From: CBDBBY01 sp965203795
GTDB lineage: Bacteria; Pseudomonadota; Alphaproteobacteria; Rhodobacterales; Rhodobacteraceae
NCBI GenBank assembly: GCA_965203795.1
Contig: OZ241915.1
Coordinates: 3,534,001 to 3,598,000, forward strand
Direction of reading: 5' to 3'
DNA length: 64,000 nucleotides
Shown here in pieces: positions 53,421 through 62,490 of the stretch. The translations under genes were made by a program, and so were the position numbers. Positions within the stretch are counted from its first letter, which is position 1; each line of letters opens with the position of its first letter. The notes under the pieces were generated by a model. The model had not been told where the DNA came from. It worked only from the letters and a program-made list of their open reading frames with translations, and made no database searches.

Positions 53421-53963
53421 TTAGGACGGTAGCAGCTGGTCGCGCAATTCAATCACCAGAACATCAGGCACAGATTGACGGTCAAGGGCGTATTCGTACG
53501 CGCACTCCTTGATCTGCGCTTCCAGTTCCGGCGCAGGCCGGAACTCGTCGCGGACATAGCCGCGACAGAATTCCTGGATGTCGTAAGGCATCATGCCCTC
53601 GACGCGTTGCGCCAGCACTGGAGCAATATCCTCGGCCCAGCGGGCCGCGTCGAGCGCGTGCGAAATCGACTGCCCGTCGGCAGTCAGTTGCAGAGGGCTG
53701 GCATCGCCAAAGACCGGCGCGTGTGACAGCCGTTCGAGTATCAGCTTAAGATCAGCGCGGATTTCGTTAAAATCCTCGCGGAATTTGGTCTTGATCGAGT
53801 CCAAGTTGGAATTGACGCTGCTCAGGTCCGAATCAACCCCTGTTTTCCACGTTGCAATCTTCCAGACCATCGCAAGCAAGAAGGCCGAAAGCCCAGTCGC
53901 GATGATCAAGAGGAACGTTGCCGCGATTATCCACGGTGCGGAGTTGCTAAGCCAGTCTTCCAC
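53421..53963 (-). CDS. Membrane-anchored coiled-coil protein of the grpE-mutS interval, copy 2
   Basis: 180 residues, GTG start at 53963. One membrane span ('WIIAATFLLIIATGLSAFLL', about 10-30), a coiled coil ('DSDLSSVNSNLDSIKTKFRE', about 43-80), then a conserved C-terminal domain: 'ASPLQLTADGQSISHALDAA', 'ARWAEDIAPVLAQRVEGM', 'YDIQEFCRGYVRDEFRP', ending 'RDQLLPS'. I do not recognise the family. It has an intact paralogue at 54794 and a dead one at 51644. Confidence 0.78.
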   Translation of the reverse strand: MEDWLSNSAPWIIAATFLLIIATGLSAFLLAMVWKIATWKTGVDSDLSSVNSNLDSIKTKFREDFNEIRADLKLILERLSHAPVFGDASPLQLTADGQSISHALDAARWAEDIAPVLAQRVEGMMPYDIQEFCRGYVRDEFRPAPELEAQIKECAYEYALDRQSVPDVLVIELRDQLLPS

Positions 53964-54579
53964 GAATGTTCTCTTCTCAATCTACGGCGCAGCATAGCAT
54001 GCTTGTCCCTCGGTGAATACTGGGCGCAGCGGTTTCAGTGAAAGGGGGCATGGCATTGGGAAACGCTGGCGTCCGAGTGGAACGCAGGGATTTTGTCCCG
54101 GCGAATTATAGCTCCAATCGGCATGCCGCTGTTTGCCTCCTGAGCGTTCGCAAGCGCAACGTCTTGGAGTTCACGCTAAGCTGCGCAGGAGGCCATTCCC
54201 TTGTCTGGGCTCGCAGCGGGCCTCTTCGTCATGATCAACTCGGCTACTTCGCCGGAAGCCCGATGCGTTGAATCCGCACGGGGGGTGGGAGCGCCTGGTG
54301 CCTGAGCGACTTCATCGGACATAGCGTCAAAGCGCAGACCCTCGTTCAGTTCCGCCTGCGAAGGTTGTCAGGACAGATGAGCCGCCTCAACTCAAGAGGA
54401 GGCTGGTGCTTGGCATTTGCGGTTTTGGCGTGCCGCCCGTTCGCCGGGACGTTGGCGGGGCGTGGGATATCTTGCTGAATGTGAAGTATATTTCAGCACC
54501 GTGCTGGAGCCGAGTCAGGCGGTTTCCTCATTTTCGTGCGCCATCCCCTGCCTTGGCCGCCCCGGCCGACTGCGCTTGA
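53964..54579. other. Duplicated spacer, copy 1 (homologous to 55320-55897)
   Basis: Aligns along its length with the spacer upstream of the third copy, e.g. TTTCAGCACCGTGCTG at about 54492-54507 and again near 55808. A 48-codon minus-strand frame (54176-54322) is partly kept in the other spacer ('ASGEVAELIMTKRP' versus 'ASGEIAELITTPRP') but lacks other support. No gene is called. Confidence 0.6.
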
Positions 54580-54700
54580 GTGCCGCCGCCGAAGAGCTTC
54601 CTTCAACTCGTTGACGAGTTTAAGCGCATCGCGAGGACTCAGCTGGTCCGGATTGATCTTCTCCGGCCTGCCGGAGACCGCGGTTTCGTCTTCAGACGGT
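54580..54700 (-). pseudogene. Duplicated 3' tail of mutS
   Basis: Minus-strand frame 'EDETAVSGRPEKINPDQLSP' then 'RDALKLVNELKEALRR' matches the MutS C-terminus ('DETAVSGRLEKINPDQLSP', 'RDALELVYELKEALQR'). Only the last ~40 codons are present. It lies directly downstream (in reading terms) of the third coiled-coil copy, so unit boundaries fall inside mutS. Confidence 0.88.
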
Positions 54701-54793
54701 GCCGCAACCCGGGTCGAGAATGGGGACCAGACTGTCCGCACTTACGAGAATCATGTGCGGAAGTGCCGAACGGTGTGTGATTGCGACGAAGAA

Positions 54794-55288
54794 TCAGGAC
54801 GGCAGCAGTTGGTCGCGCAACTCGACCATCAGAACGTCTAGCACCGATTGACGGTCAAGGGCATTTTGGTACGCGCATTCCTTGATCTTCGCTTCCAGTT
54901 CCGGCGGGGGCCGGAACTCGTTGTGAACATAATTGCGGCAAAATTCCTGAATGTCGTAGGACACCATGTCCTCGACACGTTGCGCCAACGCCGGAGCAGT
55001 ATCCTCGGCCCAGCGAGACGCGTCGAGCGCCTGCGATATTGAACGCCCCAAGTCAGTCAGCTGCAGCGGGCTGGCACTGCTAATGGTCTCGGGTTGCGAC
55101 TGTTGGAGTATCCGCTTAATGTCCGTGCGGATTTCGTTCATAAACGAGTTTAAGGTGTCCGTGATATTGTTCAGACGTACATCAACCTCCTTTGTCCACC
55201 TGGCTGCTTTCCAGATTATCCCGACGCTGGCTATCCCTAGTCCGAGGATAACCCACCACGGTGCAGGAGTGATGAACCAATCTTGCAT
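54794..55288 (-). CDS. Membrane-anchored coiled-coil protein of the grpE-mutS interval, copy 3
   Basis: 164 residues, ATG at 55288. Span 'WWVILGLGIASVGIIW' (about 11-26), a short coiled coil ('RLNNITDTLNSFMNEIRTDI'), then the same C-terminal domain as copy 2: 'ASPLQLTDLGRSISQALDAS', 'YDIQEFCRNYVHNEFRP', 'RDQLLPS'. The N-terminal half is strongly diverged and the C-terminal half conserved, suggesting that the C-terminal domain carries the function and the anchor/rod is free to vary. It lies between mutS and the copied mutS tail, read in the same direction as mutS. Confidence 0.78.
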   Translation of the reverse strand: MQDWFITPAPWWVILGLGIASVGIIWKAARWTKEVDVRLNNITDTLNSFMNEIRTDIKRILQQSQPETISSASPLQLTDLGRSISQALDASRWAEDTAPALAQRVEDMVSYDIQEFCRNYVHNEFRPPPELEAKIKECAYQNALDRQSVLDVLMVELRDQLLPS

Positions 55289-55897
55289 GAACGTTCGTTC
55301 CTCAGCCTGTGGTGCAGCATAGCATGCTTGTCCTTCAGTGGATATAGGGTCGCAATGGTTTCAGCGAAAGGGGCATTGCGCCGGGAAGCGCTAGCGTCCG
55401 GGCGGAACGCAGTGATTCTGTCCCGGCGAGCTGTAGTTCTGTTCGGCATGCTACCGCTTGTCTCCTGAGCGTTCGCAGGCACAACATCTCGGAATTTCAC
55501 GCTACACTGCGTGTGAGGTCATTCCCGCACTTGGACTCGCGTCGGGCCTTGGCGTCGTGATCAACTCAGCGATTTCGCCCGAAGCTTGATGGATCGAATC
55601 CGGACGGGTCATGCGCGCCCCCGACCGGCTTTTTCGGACACAGCGTCGACGCGCATGTCCTCGTTCAATTCCGCCCATGGCGACAGGCAGGTCGGATGAG
55701 CCGCCTCAATTTCTTGAGCCCTCAGGTGCTCGGGTTTCGCGGTCAATGCGCGCCTCCCGGTAGCCGGGAGCCTCGCAGGGCATTGGATATCCTGCTGAAT
55801 TTGACAGATGTTTCAGCACCGTGCTGAAGCCGGGCCAAGCGGTTTCCGCACTTTTGTGCGTGACTCCTCTATGTTGGCCGCCCCGGCCAGTCGCGGT
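55289..55897. other. Duplicated spacer, copy 2, between mutS and coiled-coil copy 3
   Basis: Homologous to 53964-54579. Immediately upstream of the coiled-coil gene both contain GCATGCTATGCTGC on the minus strand, which holds a TATGCT -10-like sequence. No gene seen. Confidence 0.6.
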
Positions 55898-58552
55898 TCA
55901 GCGAGCCCGCTGAAGTGCTTCCTTCAGCTCGTAGACGAGTTCAAGCGCATCGCGAGGACTCAGCTGATCTGGATTGATCTTCTCCAGCCTCCCGGAGACT
56001 GCCGTTTCATCCGGGGACGGCGGCGCGGGGCTTTGGGCGGACGCGGAAAACAGCGGCAGGCCCTCGAGAAGACCGCCTAGGCGCTTGCCGCCTTCAAGCT
56101 CGTTGGCTTCCAGCCCCTCGAGAACCTCCCGCGCCCGCTCAATGACGGAATCCGGTATTCCAGCCAACTTGGCGACCTGAATGCCGTAGGACCGGTCCGC
56201 TGACCCCGGCTTCACTTCGTGCAGGAAGACCACCTCGCCTTCCCATTCCCTTACAGCAACCGTTGAATTCGCAAGCCTTCCGAGCCGGTCCGACAGCCTT
56301 GCAAGCTCATGGTAGTGGGTCGCGAACAGCGCCCTGCACTTGTTGACGTCATGGATATGCTCAAGCGTCGCCCACGCGATCGATAAACCGTCGAACGTCG
56401 CTGTTCCCCTTCCTATTTCGTCGAGCACAACCAAGGCGCCGATGTCGGCCTGATGGAGGATGGCGGCCGTTTCAACCATTTCCACCATGAACGTCGACCG
56501 GCCTCGGGCAAGCTCGTCGGCCGCGCCGACCCTGGAAAACAGCTGCGACGCCACGCCGACCCGCGCGGCGCGCGCGGGAACGTAGCACCCGGCCTGCGCG
56601 AGCAGGGTAATCAGCGCATTCTGGCGGAGGTAGGTGGACTTGCCCGCCATGTTCGGGCCGGTGAGGATCTGGACTCTCGGTCCGTCTCCGTCGGGCGGCG
56701 CAAGCACGCAGTCGTTGGCGATGAACGGCCCGCCTCCGGACTTCCGCAGCGACTCCTCCACGACGGGATGGCGCCCGCCCTCGATTTCCAAGGCCCCGCT
56801 GTCGTCCACAACCGGACGGCACCAGCCCCGTGCTTCGGCAAGTTCCGCCATCGCGGAGGCAACATCCACTTCCGCCATCGCGCGGGCGGCCGAAGAGACC
56901 GCCGGCGCGGCGGCGGCGGCCCGGACCCGCAAATCTTCGAATATCCGCTTCTCTATCTGCTCGGCTTTTCCCGCTGCGCCAAGAATTCTTGATTCCAGGT
57001 CCGAGAGTTCCAAGGTCGTGAACCGGGCGGCGCTCGCGATCGTCTGCCGATGAATGAATGTCTCCGAAAGCGGCGGGGACATCAGCCTGTTCGCGTGCGC
57101 CGGAGGGACCTCGACAAAGTAGCCGAGGACGTTGTTGAATTTCGTCTTGAGCGGCTGGATGCCGGTTTCAGCGGCGTACCGGGCGCCAAGCTCGGCGATC
57201 ACGCTGCGCGCCTCGTCGCGCAATTTCCGTTCTTGGTCCAGTTCTGCTTCGAATCCCTGCCGGACAAAATTTCCTTCGCGGACAGATGCCGGAGGCCCGT
57301 CCATGATCGCCAAACGGAGCAGATGCAGGATGTCCTCTGCCGTGTCGGCGTCGCTGCGCGGCAGCATCAGTCGGCGGGGCAGCCCCTCGCGCGGCAGCGC
57401 GCTTCTGATCTCCGCCTCCAAGGACAGCCCGTCCCGCAGGGCAGCAAGGTCGCGCGGCCCGCCGCGCTCAAGGCAAAGCCTGGACAGGGCCCTGTCGATA
57501 TCGGGCAGTCCGCGAAGGAGCGAGCGGATGGCGCCGCGCATTTCGGCATCCTCAAGAAAGCCCCCGATGGCGCTGTGCCGGTCCCTGATTTCCTCCAAAT
57601 CCGTCGATGGCGCCGAAATCCGCTGCTCAAGCAGCCTGGCCCCCGAGGCGGAAGCGGTGAGATCGATGGCCGCAAGGAGGGAATTCTCCCTTCCTCCGCC
57701 GAAGTCGCTGCTGATCTCCAGGTTGCGCCGCGTTGCGGCGTCAATCTGCATGGACGATTCCGGCCGTTCGCGCGACGGCGGCCGAAGCACGGGAAGCTTT
57801 CCTTTCTGGGTGATCTCGAAATAGGCGATGATCGCTCCCAGCGCGGACAACTCCGCGCGCCCGAATTCGCCGAACGCATCCAGCGTTCCAACGCCGAACA
57901 GTTCCAAGAGGCGGCCTTCCGCCGCCGCGCTGTCGAAATTCACCGGTGCGAGCGGCGTAAGCACGGCCCCCCGGTCCCCGAGGATTCCGGAAAGGCCTTC
58001 CAGCTCACCTTCCGAGACGAGTATTTCCTTCGGGGCAATTCTCGCGAGCTGGGGACCCAGCTTGACCAGCGGGCACGGCATCGCACAGAGGAAGCCGGAC
58101 GACATGTCCGCCCAAGCCAGCGCGGCTTCGCTGCGCACTCGCGCGATGCAGGCAAGGAAATTGTTTCGCCGCGCGTCAAGATGCGTGTCCTCGGTCAGGG
58201 TTCCCGGCGTGATCAGGCGCACGACTTTCCGGTCGACCACGGCGTGCGATCCCCGCCTTCGCGCTTCCGACGGATCTTCGGTCTGCTCGCAGACCGCCAC
58301 CCGGAACCCTTTCCGGATCAATGCGTCCATGTATCCGTTCGCCGCATGGACGGGGACGCCGCACATGGGAATGTCCTGCCCCTTCAACCGCCCGCGCTTG
58401 GTGAGCGTGATGTCCAGCGCTTCGGACGCTGCCACCGCATCGTCGAAGAACATCTCGTAGAAATCGCCCATGCGGTAGAAAAGGAGCGCGCCCTCGTGCT
58501 GCTCCTTGATTTCCAAGTACTGGGCCATCATGGGGCTGACCGGTGGCGGCAT
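55898..58552 (-). CDS. mutS: DNA mismatch repair protein MutS
   Basis: 884 residues. The mismatch-reading motif is 'MGDFYEMFFDDA' with F31-Y32-E33 (Phe-x-Glu). The ATPase has Walker A 'GPNMAGKSTYLRQ' near 630-642 and 'VVLDEIGRGTATFDGLSIAWA', and a C-terminal region ends 'LSPRDALELVYELKEALQRA'. It recognises mismatches and small loops. Its last ~40 codons have been duplicated to 54580-54700. The gene appears intact. Homopolymer slippage, as at the poly-G tracts in this window, is the kind of lesion MutS corrects. Confidence 0.96.
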   Translation of the reverse strand: MPPPVSPMMAQYLEIKEQHEGALLFYRMGDFYEMFFDDAVAASEALDITLTKRGRLKGQDIPMCGVPVHAANGYMDALIRKGFRVAVCEQTEDPSEARRRGSHAVVDRKVVRLITPGTLTEDTHLDARRNNFLACIARVRSEAALAWADMSSGFLCAMPCPLVKLGPQLARIAPKEILVSEGELEGLSGILGDRGAVLTPLAPVNFDSAAAEGRLLELFGVGTLDAFGEFGRAELSALGAIIAYFEITQKGKLPVLRPPSRERPESSMQIDAATRRNLEISSDFGGGRENSLLAAIDLTASASGARLLEQRISAPSTDLEEIRDRHSAIGGFLEDAEMRGAIRSLLRGLPDIDRALSRLCLERGGPRDLAALRDGLSLEAEIRSALPREGLPRRLMLPRSDADTAEDILHLLRLAIMDGPPASVREGNFVRQGFEAELDQERKLRDEARSVIAELGARYAAETGIQPLKTKFNNVLGYFVEVPPAHANRLMSPPLSETFIHRQTIASAARFTTLELSDLESRILGAAGKAEQIEKRIFEDLRVRAAAAAPAVSSAARAMAEVDVASAMAELAEARGWCRPVVDDSGALEIEGGRHPVVEESLRKSGGGPFIANDCVLAPPDGDGPRVQILTGPNMAGKSTYLRQNALITLLAQAGCYVPARAARVGVASQLFSRVGAADELARGRSTFMVEMVETAAILHQADIGALVVLDEIGRGTATFDGLSIAWATLEHIHDVNKCRALFATHYHELARLSDRLGRLANSTVAVREWEGEVVFLHEVKPGSADRSYGIQVAKLAGIPDSVIERAREVLEGLEANELEGGKRLGGLLEGLPLFSASAQSPAPPSPDETAVSGRLEKINPDQLSPRDALELVYELKEALQRAR

Positions 58553-58943
58553 GTTCGAAGTGGACCCCTTTCCGCCTCGGCCCGATGAAATGCGCGGGCC
58601 CGCCGCCTTGCGCTGGGTTCGCGGACAGCTGCCGGAACCGGCGCGGGAGCGGGATGATCCGCGCCGGACGCATAGTATTCAGGTGCCCGGCGCTTGCAAT
58701 CTTCTGTCTGGGTTCAATGCATTCTGGGTTGTCGAAGTATAGCAGTTTGGTGTCGGCCGGACGAAGAAGATGCGATGGCGGCAATCAATGCGTGCGGCAA
58801 CTGGATATAGGCGTTGCGTGCCGCCGAAGATGATCTTATCGCGGAACGCGAAGTGCAGAACATCTTCACCCGCGCATTTTCATATGACGTTGCAGAGTAG
58901 CGCCCACGCTGTCCAAGCGTCGCCGCGGCTCTGACGTGCAAAC
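58553..58943. other. Gap between mutS and the IS5/IS427 element
   Basis: About 390 bp. It holds the mutS promoter region. A short plus-strand frame near 58770-58900 has no recognisable match. Nothing else seen. Confidence 0.45.
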
Positions 58944-58945
58944 TA

Positions 58946-59796
58946 GGGCCTGTTAACGCTTGATGATTTCGACGATGAGGGCGAAGCAAAGGAACGCGGC
59001 GTACATCGTGTCGAGCTTCTCGAACCTGGTGAAGATGCGCCGGTAGCCCTTGAGCCTGCGGAACAGCCGCTCGACCTCGTTCCGCCGCTTGTAGGTTTCG
59101 CGGTCGAAATCCCATTCGGCCCTCCGGTTCGACTTCGGCGGCACGACCGGCGTCATTTCGAGGTCGCGGACGAGCCGGAGAGTCTCGTCGCCCTCGCAGG
59201 CGCGATCCATCGCCAGCGGAACCTTGGAGCCCCGCTTGCCGAAGCGCTCCAGCAGGGCCCGGCCCTCCGGCGCGTCGTGGGCCTGCCCGCCGGAAAGGCG
59301 AAAAGCCATTGCCATCCAGTCACTTGCGGCGATCATGTGGATCTTCGTGTTCCAGCCGCCGCGTGACTTGCCTATGCTTTGCGGGCCTCTTTTTTTTGAG
59401 CTCCGGTGCCGTCGGGATGCACCTCGGCGCTGGTGCTGTCGAGGCCGAGGCAGTCGAGATCCTTGTCCGTCAGCCTCTGCTCCCGCAGCGCCGCAAGCAG
59501 CCGCGCCAGCACGCCCGCCTCGGCCCAGCGGCGCAGCCGCATGTAGACCGTGTGCCACTTGCCGTAGCGCTCCGGAAGGGCGCGCCATTTAGCCGTTCTC
59601 AAGGATATGCAGCAAGGCGTCGATGATGACGATGTTCGGAATCAGCACGTTGCCGCGCTGGACCGGCAGATGGGGATGCAGCAAGGCGCAACGCTCTTCG
59701 GTGATGCTGGCCATGATTGGGGACTGCTCGCTTGTTTTTTCATTGTTGACAACAGCTTGCCACAGACCCGGTCTTGACGCAAGCGTTAACAGGCCC
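58946..59796 (-). mobile_element. IS5-family (IS427-group) insertion sequence, 851 bp
   Basis: Perfect 17-bp terminal inverted repeats GGGCCTGTTAACGCTTG (58946-58962) and its complement (59780-59796), each flanked by TA within CTAG, the target preferred by this group. It contains one transposase region on the minus strand. The transposase stop codon overlaps the left inverted repeat. Confidence 0.92.
58953..59714 (-). pseudogene. IS427-group transposase, two frames plus an extra frameshift
   Basis: Starts at ATG 59714 ('MASITEERCALLHPHLPVQR') and runs 'DALLHILENG' to a TAA at 59589-59591. The expected continuation 'KWRALPERYGKWHTVYMRLR' lies in another frame, so two bases are lost or one gained there. 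The second frame ends near 59390 at A8 (CAAAAAAAAG), the usual programmed slippage site joining to the third frame ('GGWNTKIHMIAASDWMAMAF', 'RRNEVERLFRRLKGYRRIFT') with the catalytic Glu. The A8 site is normal for the group, but the first break probably inactivates this copy. Confidence 0.8.
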
Positions 59797-59845
59797 TAGT
59801 CGGATTAGAAATGCCGAAGATCCACTAGCATATGTAGGAGGTACC

Positions 59846-60091
59846 ATGGCGATAGACCCTGAACATCAAAGGCGATTGGACATCATCCGAAAAATTGGAG
59901 CGCGTATTTCTGAATGCGGCGGACGGATCGATTACATAGCCGACAATCAGACCGACATCGACATTATGGATGACTTAGAAAGGGACGGCATCATTGAGTT
60001 CAAAAAAGTGCCCGGTTTTGGACCAAGAACATATCGTGGCGTTAAGCTAACGGACAGAGGATGGGAAGTATACAATGAAATAAACCAATGA
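59846..60091 (+). CDS. Small winged-helix-like hypothetical protein
   Basis: 81 residues, ATG at 59846 behind a perfect TAGGAGGT ribosome site. 'RLDIIRKIGARISECGGRID', 'IMDDLERDGIIEFKKVPG', 'YRGVKLTDRGWEVYNEINQ' suggest a helix pair followed by a beta wing (L-x-x-x-GII...LT-x-x-G), as in small winged-helix regulators. The DNA is much less GC-rich than its neighbours, so it was probably acquired. It begins only 50 bp from the IS end. Target unknown. Confidence 0.7.
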   Translation: MAIDPEHQRRLDIIRKIGARISECGGRIDYIADNQTDIDIMDDLERDGIIEFKKVPGFGPRTYRGVKLTDRGWEVYNEINQ

Positions 60092-60223
60092 ATTCAAAAG
60101 GATATCACAACTTCATTGCCTGAACTTCGATGTTCCGGAACTTGCGTCGCAACTGAGCTCAGACACATGCTGGACTGGCCGATCAGGTCAGTTGACATCG
60201 AGAGGAAATCGAAAGGGCTTGGC

Positions 60224-60523
60224 ATGAGCATTTCGGTTAGAGCAAAAAAGGTTTCTTTCGACCGCGACACGATGTGGGTCGATCTTAACGTCGGCCGTTC
60301 GCTGGGGGTGCCTTTGGTGTGGTTTCCGCGACTGATGCACGCAAGTGCTGAGCAGCGGGAGAATTACCGAATCGGCTATTGCGGCGCCTTGGAGCGCGAA
60401 AGAGCGATATGGACCCGGTCCGCGCATCTCCATGCAGGCTGGCGGCAAGAATCAACGCGCCGCACCGACAGGCCGGACACACGACAGCGCTCGGCCAAAT
60501 GCCCAAGGTTGCAGAAGGAATGA
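60224..60523 (+). pseudogene. DUF2442-like protein, probably frameshifted at the C-terminus
   Basis: From ATG 60224 the frame 'VRAKKVSFDRDTMWVDLNVG' and 'RSLGVPLVWFPRLMHASAEQ' then 'RENYRIG' matches DUF2442 (V-x-F...L-V-L-x-D-GR-x-l-x-VPL-x-WFPRL-x-x-A-x-xEQR-x-N). After that the family's GIHWP...DED-I-S ending is lost; 'RISMQAG' in a neighbouring frame may be its relic. DUF2442 proteins often accompany toxin-antitoxin-like DUF4160 partners; none is evident here. Confidence 0.6.
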
Positions 60524-60548
60524 TCCCGCGTCTCAGGGGGGCGTCCAC
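60515..60548 (+). repeat. Dispersed ~33-bp repeat, copy 2
   Basis: AAGGAATGATCCCGCGTCTC followed by AGGGGGGCGTCCAC, matching the minus strand of 28870-28902. It marks the start of the accessory upstream region of the first ProX gene. Confidence 0.5.
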
Positions 60549-60945
60549 ACACAATAACCCTGCATGTAAGCCCACCTGCGGGCTCCTCAACGGAAGTCCG
60601 TTCCCAGCCCAGCCGATCCAGATCGAAGTGTTCACGAATGAGGTCCGCCGCGTGCGATCCCGTCGCTCGCTCGGCGCACTGGCATTCGAGCAGTTCCTTG
60701 CCGCCACCGTATGCCCGGTAACGGAAGTGTGCATTCCAAAACGGATGTGGCAACGCGCCACGAGCCGCAGCGCACGGAAACCAAGCAACGCAAGACGATC
60801 TGCGATCGGGCAGAAGCCGAATCGGCCGTCTGGGGAGTGCCCCGGATCCCGACATCCCGTTGACTTGCGCGCAAAGCTGCAAGTACGGTTCTGCAGGTTC
60901 TGCGCATGCGCTCGAGCCCGATTCAATCTGCTTTGGAGAAGCCAA
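60549..60945. other. Upstream region of ProX copy 1, duplicated at 62210-62490
   Basis: From about 60720 to the start codon this aligns with 62262-62490, e.g. CGGAAGTGTGCATT, AAGCCGAATCGGCCGTC-like and CTCGAGCCCGATTCAATCTG sequences. It should hold the promoter. No separate gene seen. Confidence 0.55.
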
Positions 60946-61905
60946 ATGAGGAAACCGGCAGCGGTCGCGGCAGCGGCTGCAGTGGCGCTCGCTGGGGCGG
61001 CGGCGCCCGCGAAATCGGCGGATGTCGTGATCGGCGTGCCCAATTGGCCTTCCGTCGCGGCCACGGCGAACATCCTGAAGGTTGTCATCGAGGACTATCT
61101 AGGTCTCACCGTCGAACTGCAGAACGGCACGAATCCGATCGTGTTCGAGGCAATGGACAAAGGCTCCATGCATGTCCACCCCGAGGTGTGGATCCCGAAC
61201 CACCAGAACCTCCACGACACGTATGTCGAGGACCGGAAGACCGTGGCGCGGAATCCGAACGGCGTGCAGGCGTTCCAGGGCATGTGCGTGCCGCGGTTCG
61301 TCGCGGAACAGCACGGGGTGACCACGATCGAGGACCTGTCGGACCCCGACATCGCGGCGCTGTTCGATTCCGACGGGGACGGCCAAGGCGAAGTATGGAT
61401 CGGCGCGCCGGGCTGGGCCTCGACGAACGTCGAGAGGATCAGGGCCAAATCCTACGGCTACGACCAGACCATGGAGCTGCTCGTGTTCGACGAAACGCTC
61501 GCATACGGGGTCTTGGATACCAGGATAAACGCGGGCGAACCTTGGGTCGGCGCCTGCTACACGCCCCACTACCTGTTCGTCGTCCACGACCTGCACGTGC
61601 TCGAGGAGCCGCCTTACGATCCCGAGAAATGGCATGTGGTTCATCCGACGGACGATCCGGCCTGGCTGGAAGTGTCGGAGGCCGCAGTCGCTTGGGACGT
61701 CACCTATCTGCATGTCTACTACGCGGTCGAGCTGGAGGAGAGCTTCCCCGAGGTGGCATCTCTATTGGCGAACCTGATGCTGGACGCGGACAGGATCAGC
61801 GAAATGACCCACGCCGTCGTGATCGAAAAGCAGGAATTGCCCGACTACGCCAAGCGCTGGGTCTCGGAGAACGAGGACCTCGTGCTGGCTTGGCTGAGCC
61901 ACTGA
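60946..61905 (+). CDS. Glycine betaine/proline-type ABC transporter binding protein (OpuAC/ProX family), copy 1
   Basis: 319 residues, ATG 60946 after GGAGAA. Signal peptide 1-25 ('AAVALAGAAAPAKSAD'). 'VVIGVPNWPSVAATANILKV', 'GSMHVHPEVWIPNHQNL', 'IGAPGWASTNVER' and 'AGEPWVGACYTPHYLFVVHD' carry the Trp/aromatic residues used by this family to cage quaternary amines. The single mature chain has no fused permease. It is almost identical to copy 2 and would serve the ATPase that starts at 63511. Confidence 0.88.
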   Translation: MRKPAAVAAAAAVALAGAAAPAKSADVVIGVPNWPSVAATANILKVVIEDYLGLTVELQNGTNPIVFEAMDKGSMHVHPEVWIPNHQNLHDTYVEDRKTVARNPNGVQAFQGMCVPRFVAEQHGVTTIEDLSDPDIAALFDSDGDGQGEVWIGAPGWASTNVERIRAKSYGYDQTMELLVFDETLAYGVLDTRINAGEPWVGACYTPHYLFVVHDLHVLEEPPYDPEKWHVVHPTDDPAWLEVSEAAVAWDVTYLHVYYAVELEESFPEVASLLANLMLDADRISEMTHAVVIEKQELPDYAKRWVSENEDLVLAWLSH

Positions 61906-61924
61906 CCGCCGCGGACGCAGCCGG

Positions 61925-62210
61925 GGGCGCGGCTCGCCCAGCGTGCGTCGAACGCCTCCGGGTCCAGCTGCCGAAACAACTGCGAGAGCCTGTCATGGCT
62001 GGGGATTCCGTGCTCCAGCGCCACGATGCGGCGCAGCAGCCCCGCGTTGTTGGCGCCGGAATTCGCCCGAAGCTCGACGGCCGTCGGGTGAACGATAGGA
62101 ACCGGATGCTGCAAGTTCCGCTGATGCGGGGACATCCCCGACGACCCTGAGAATGCCAACCGCCTTGTCGACGCCTTCGCCGATGAGTTCAGCCGGGTCA
62201 GGCCGCACCG
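61925..62210 (-). pseudogene. ISAs1-family transposase N-terminal remnant
   Basis: The minus strand reads 'LLRRIVALEHGIPSHDRLSQ' and 'LFRQLDPEAFDARW', the hallmark start of ISAs1 transposases (x-x-L-x-GIPSHDT-x-x-R-x-F-x-x-LDP-x-x-F). 'SANAGL'-like sequence precedes it. The DDE core is missing. It lies between the two ProX copies. Confidence 0.7.
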
Positions 62211-62490
62211 CTCCCTCTGTTGCTTTGCGCCTGTGCAGTTCTTGGCCGCTGCCGCATGGCCGGCAACGGAAGTGTGCATTTCAGAACGCACGCGGCAGCC
62301 CGCGGCGGGCCTCGGCGCACGGGAACCAAGGAAAGCGCTGCCATTTGCGACCGGGCAGTAGCCGAATCGGCCGTCCGGAGAGCGACGCGGACCCGGGCAT
62401 CCCGTTGACTTGCGCTGGAAGCTGCAACTAAGGTTCCGCAGGTTCTGCGCTTGCGCTCGAGCCCGATTCAATCTGCCTTGGAGGAACCAA

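Noticed and set aside
54176..54322. 48-codon minus-strand frame partly kept in the second spacer
   Set aside because: The copy near 55.6 kb has a different start frame and the similarity is no better than the surrounding duplicated DNA.
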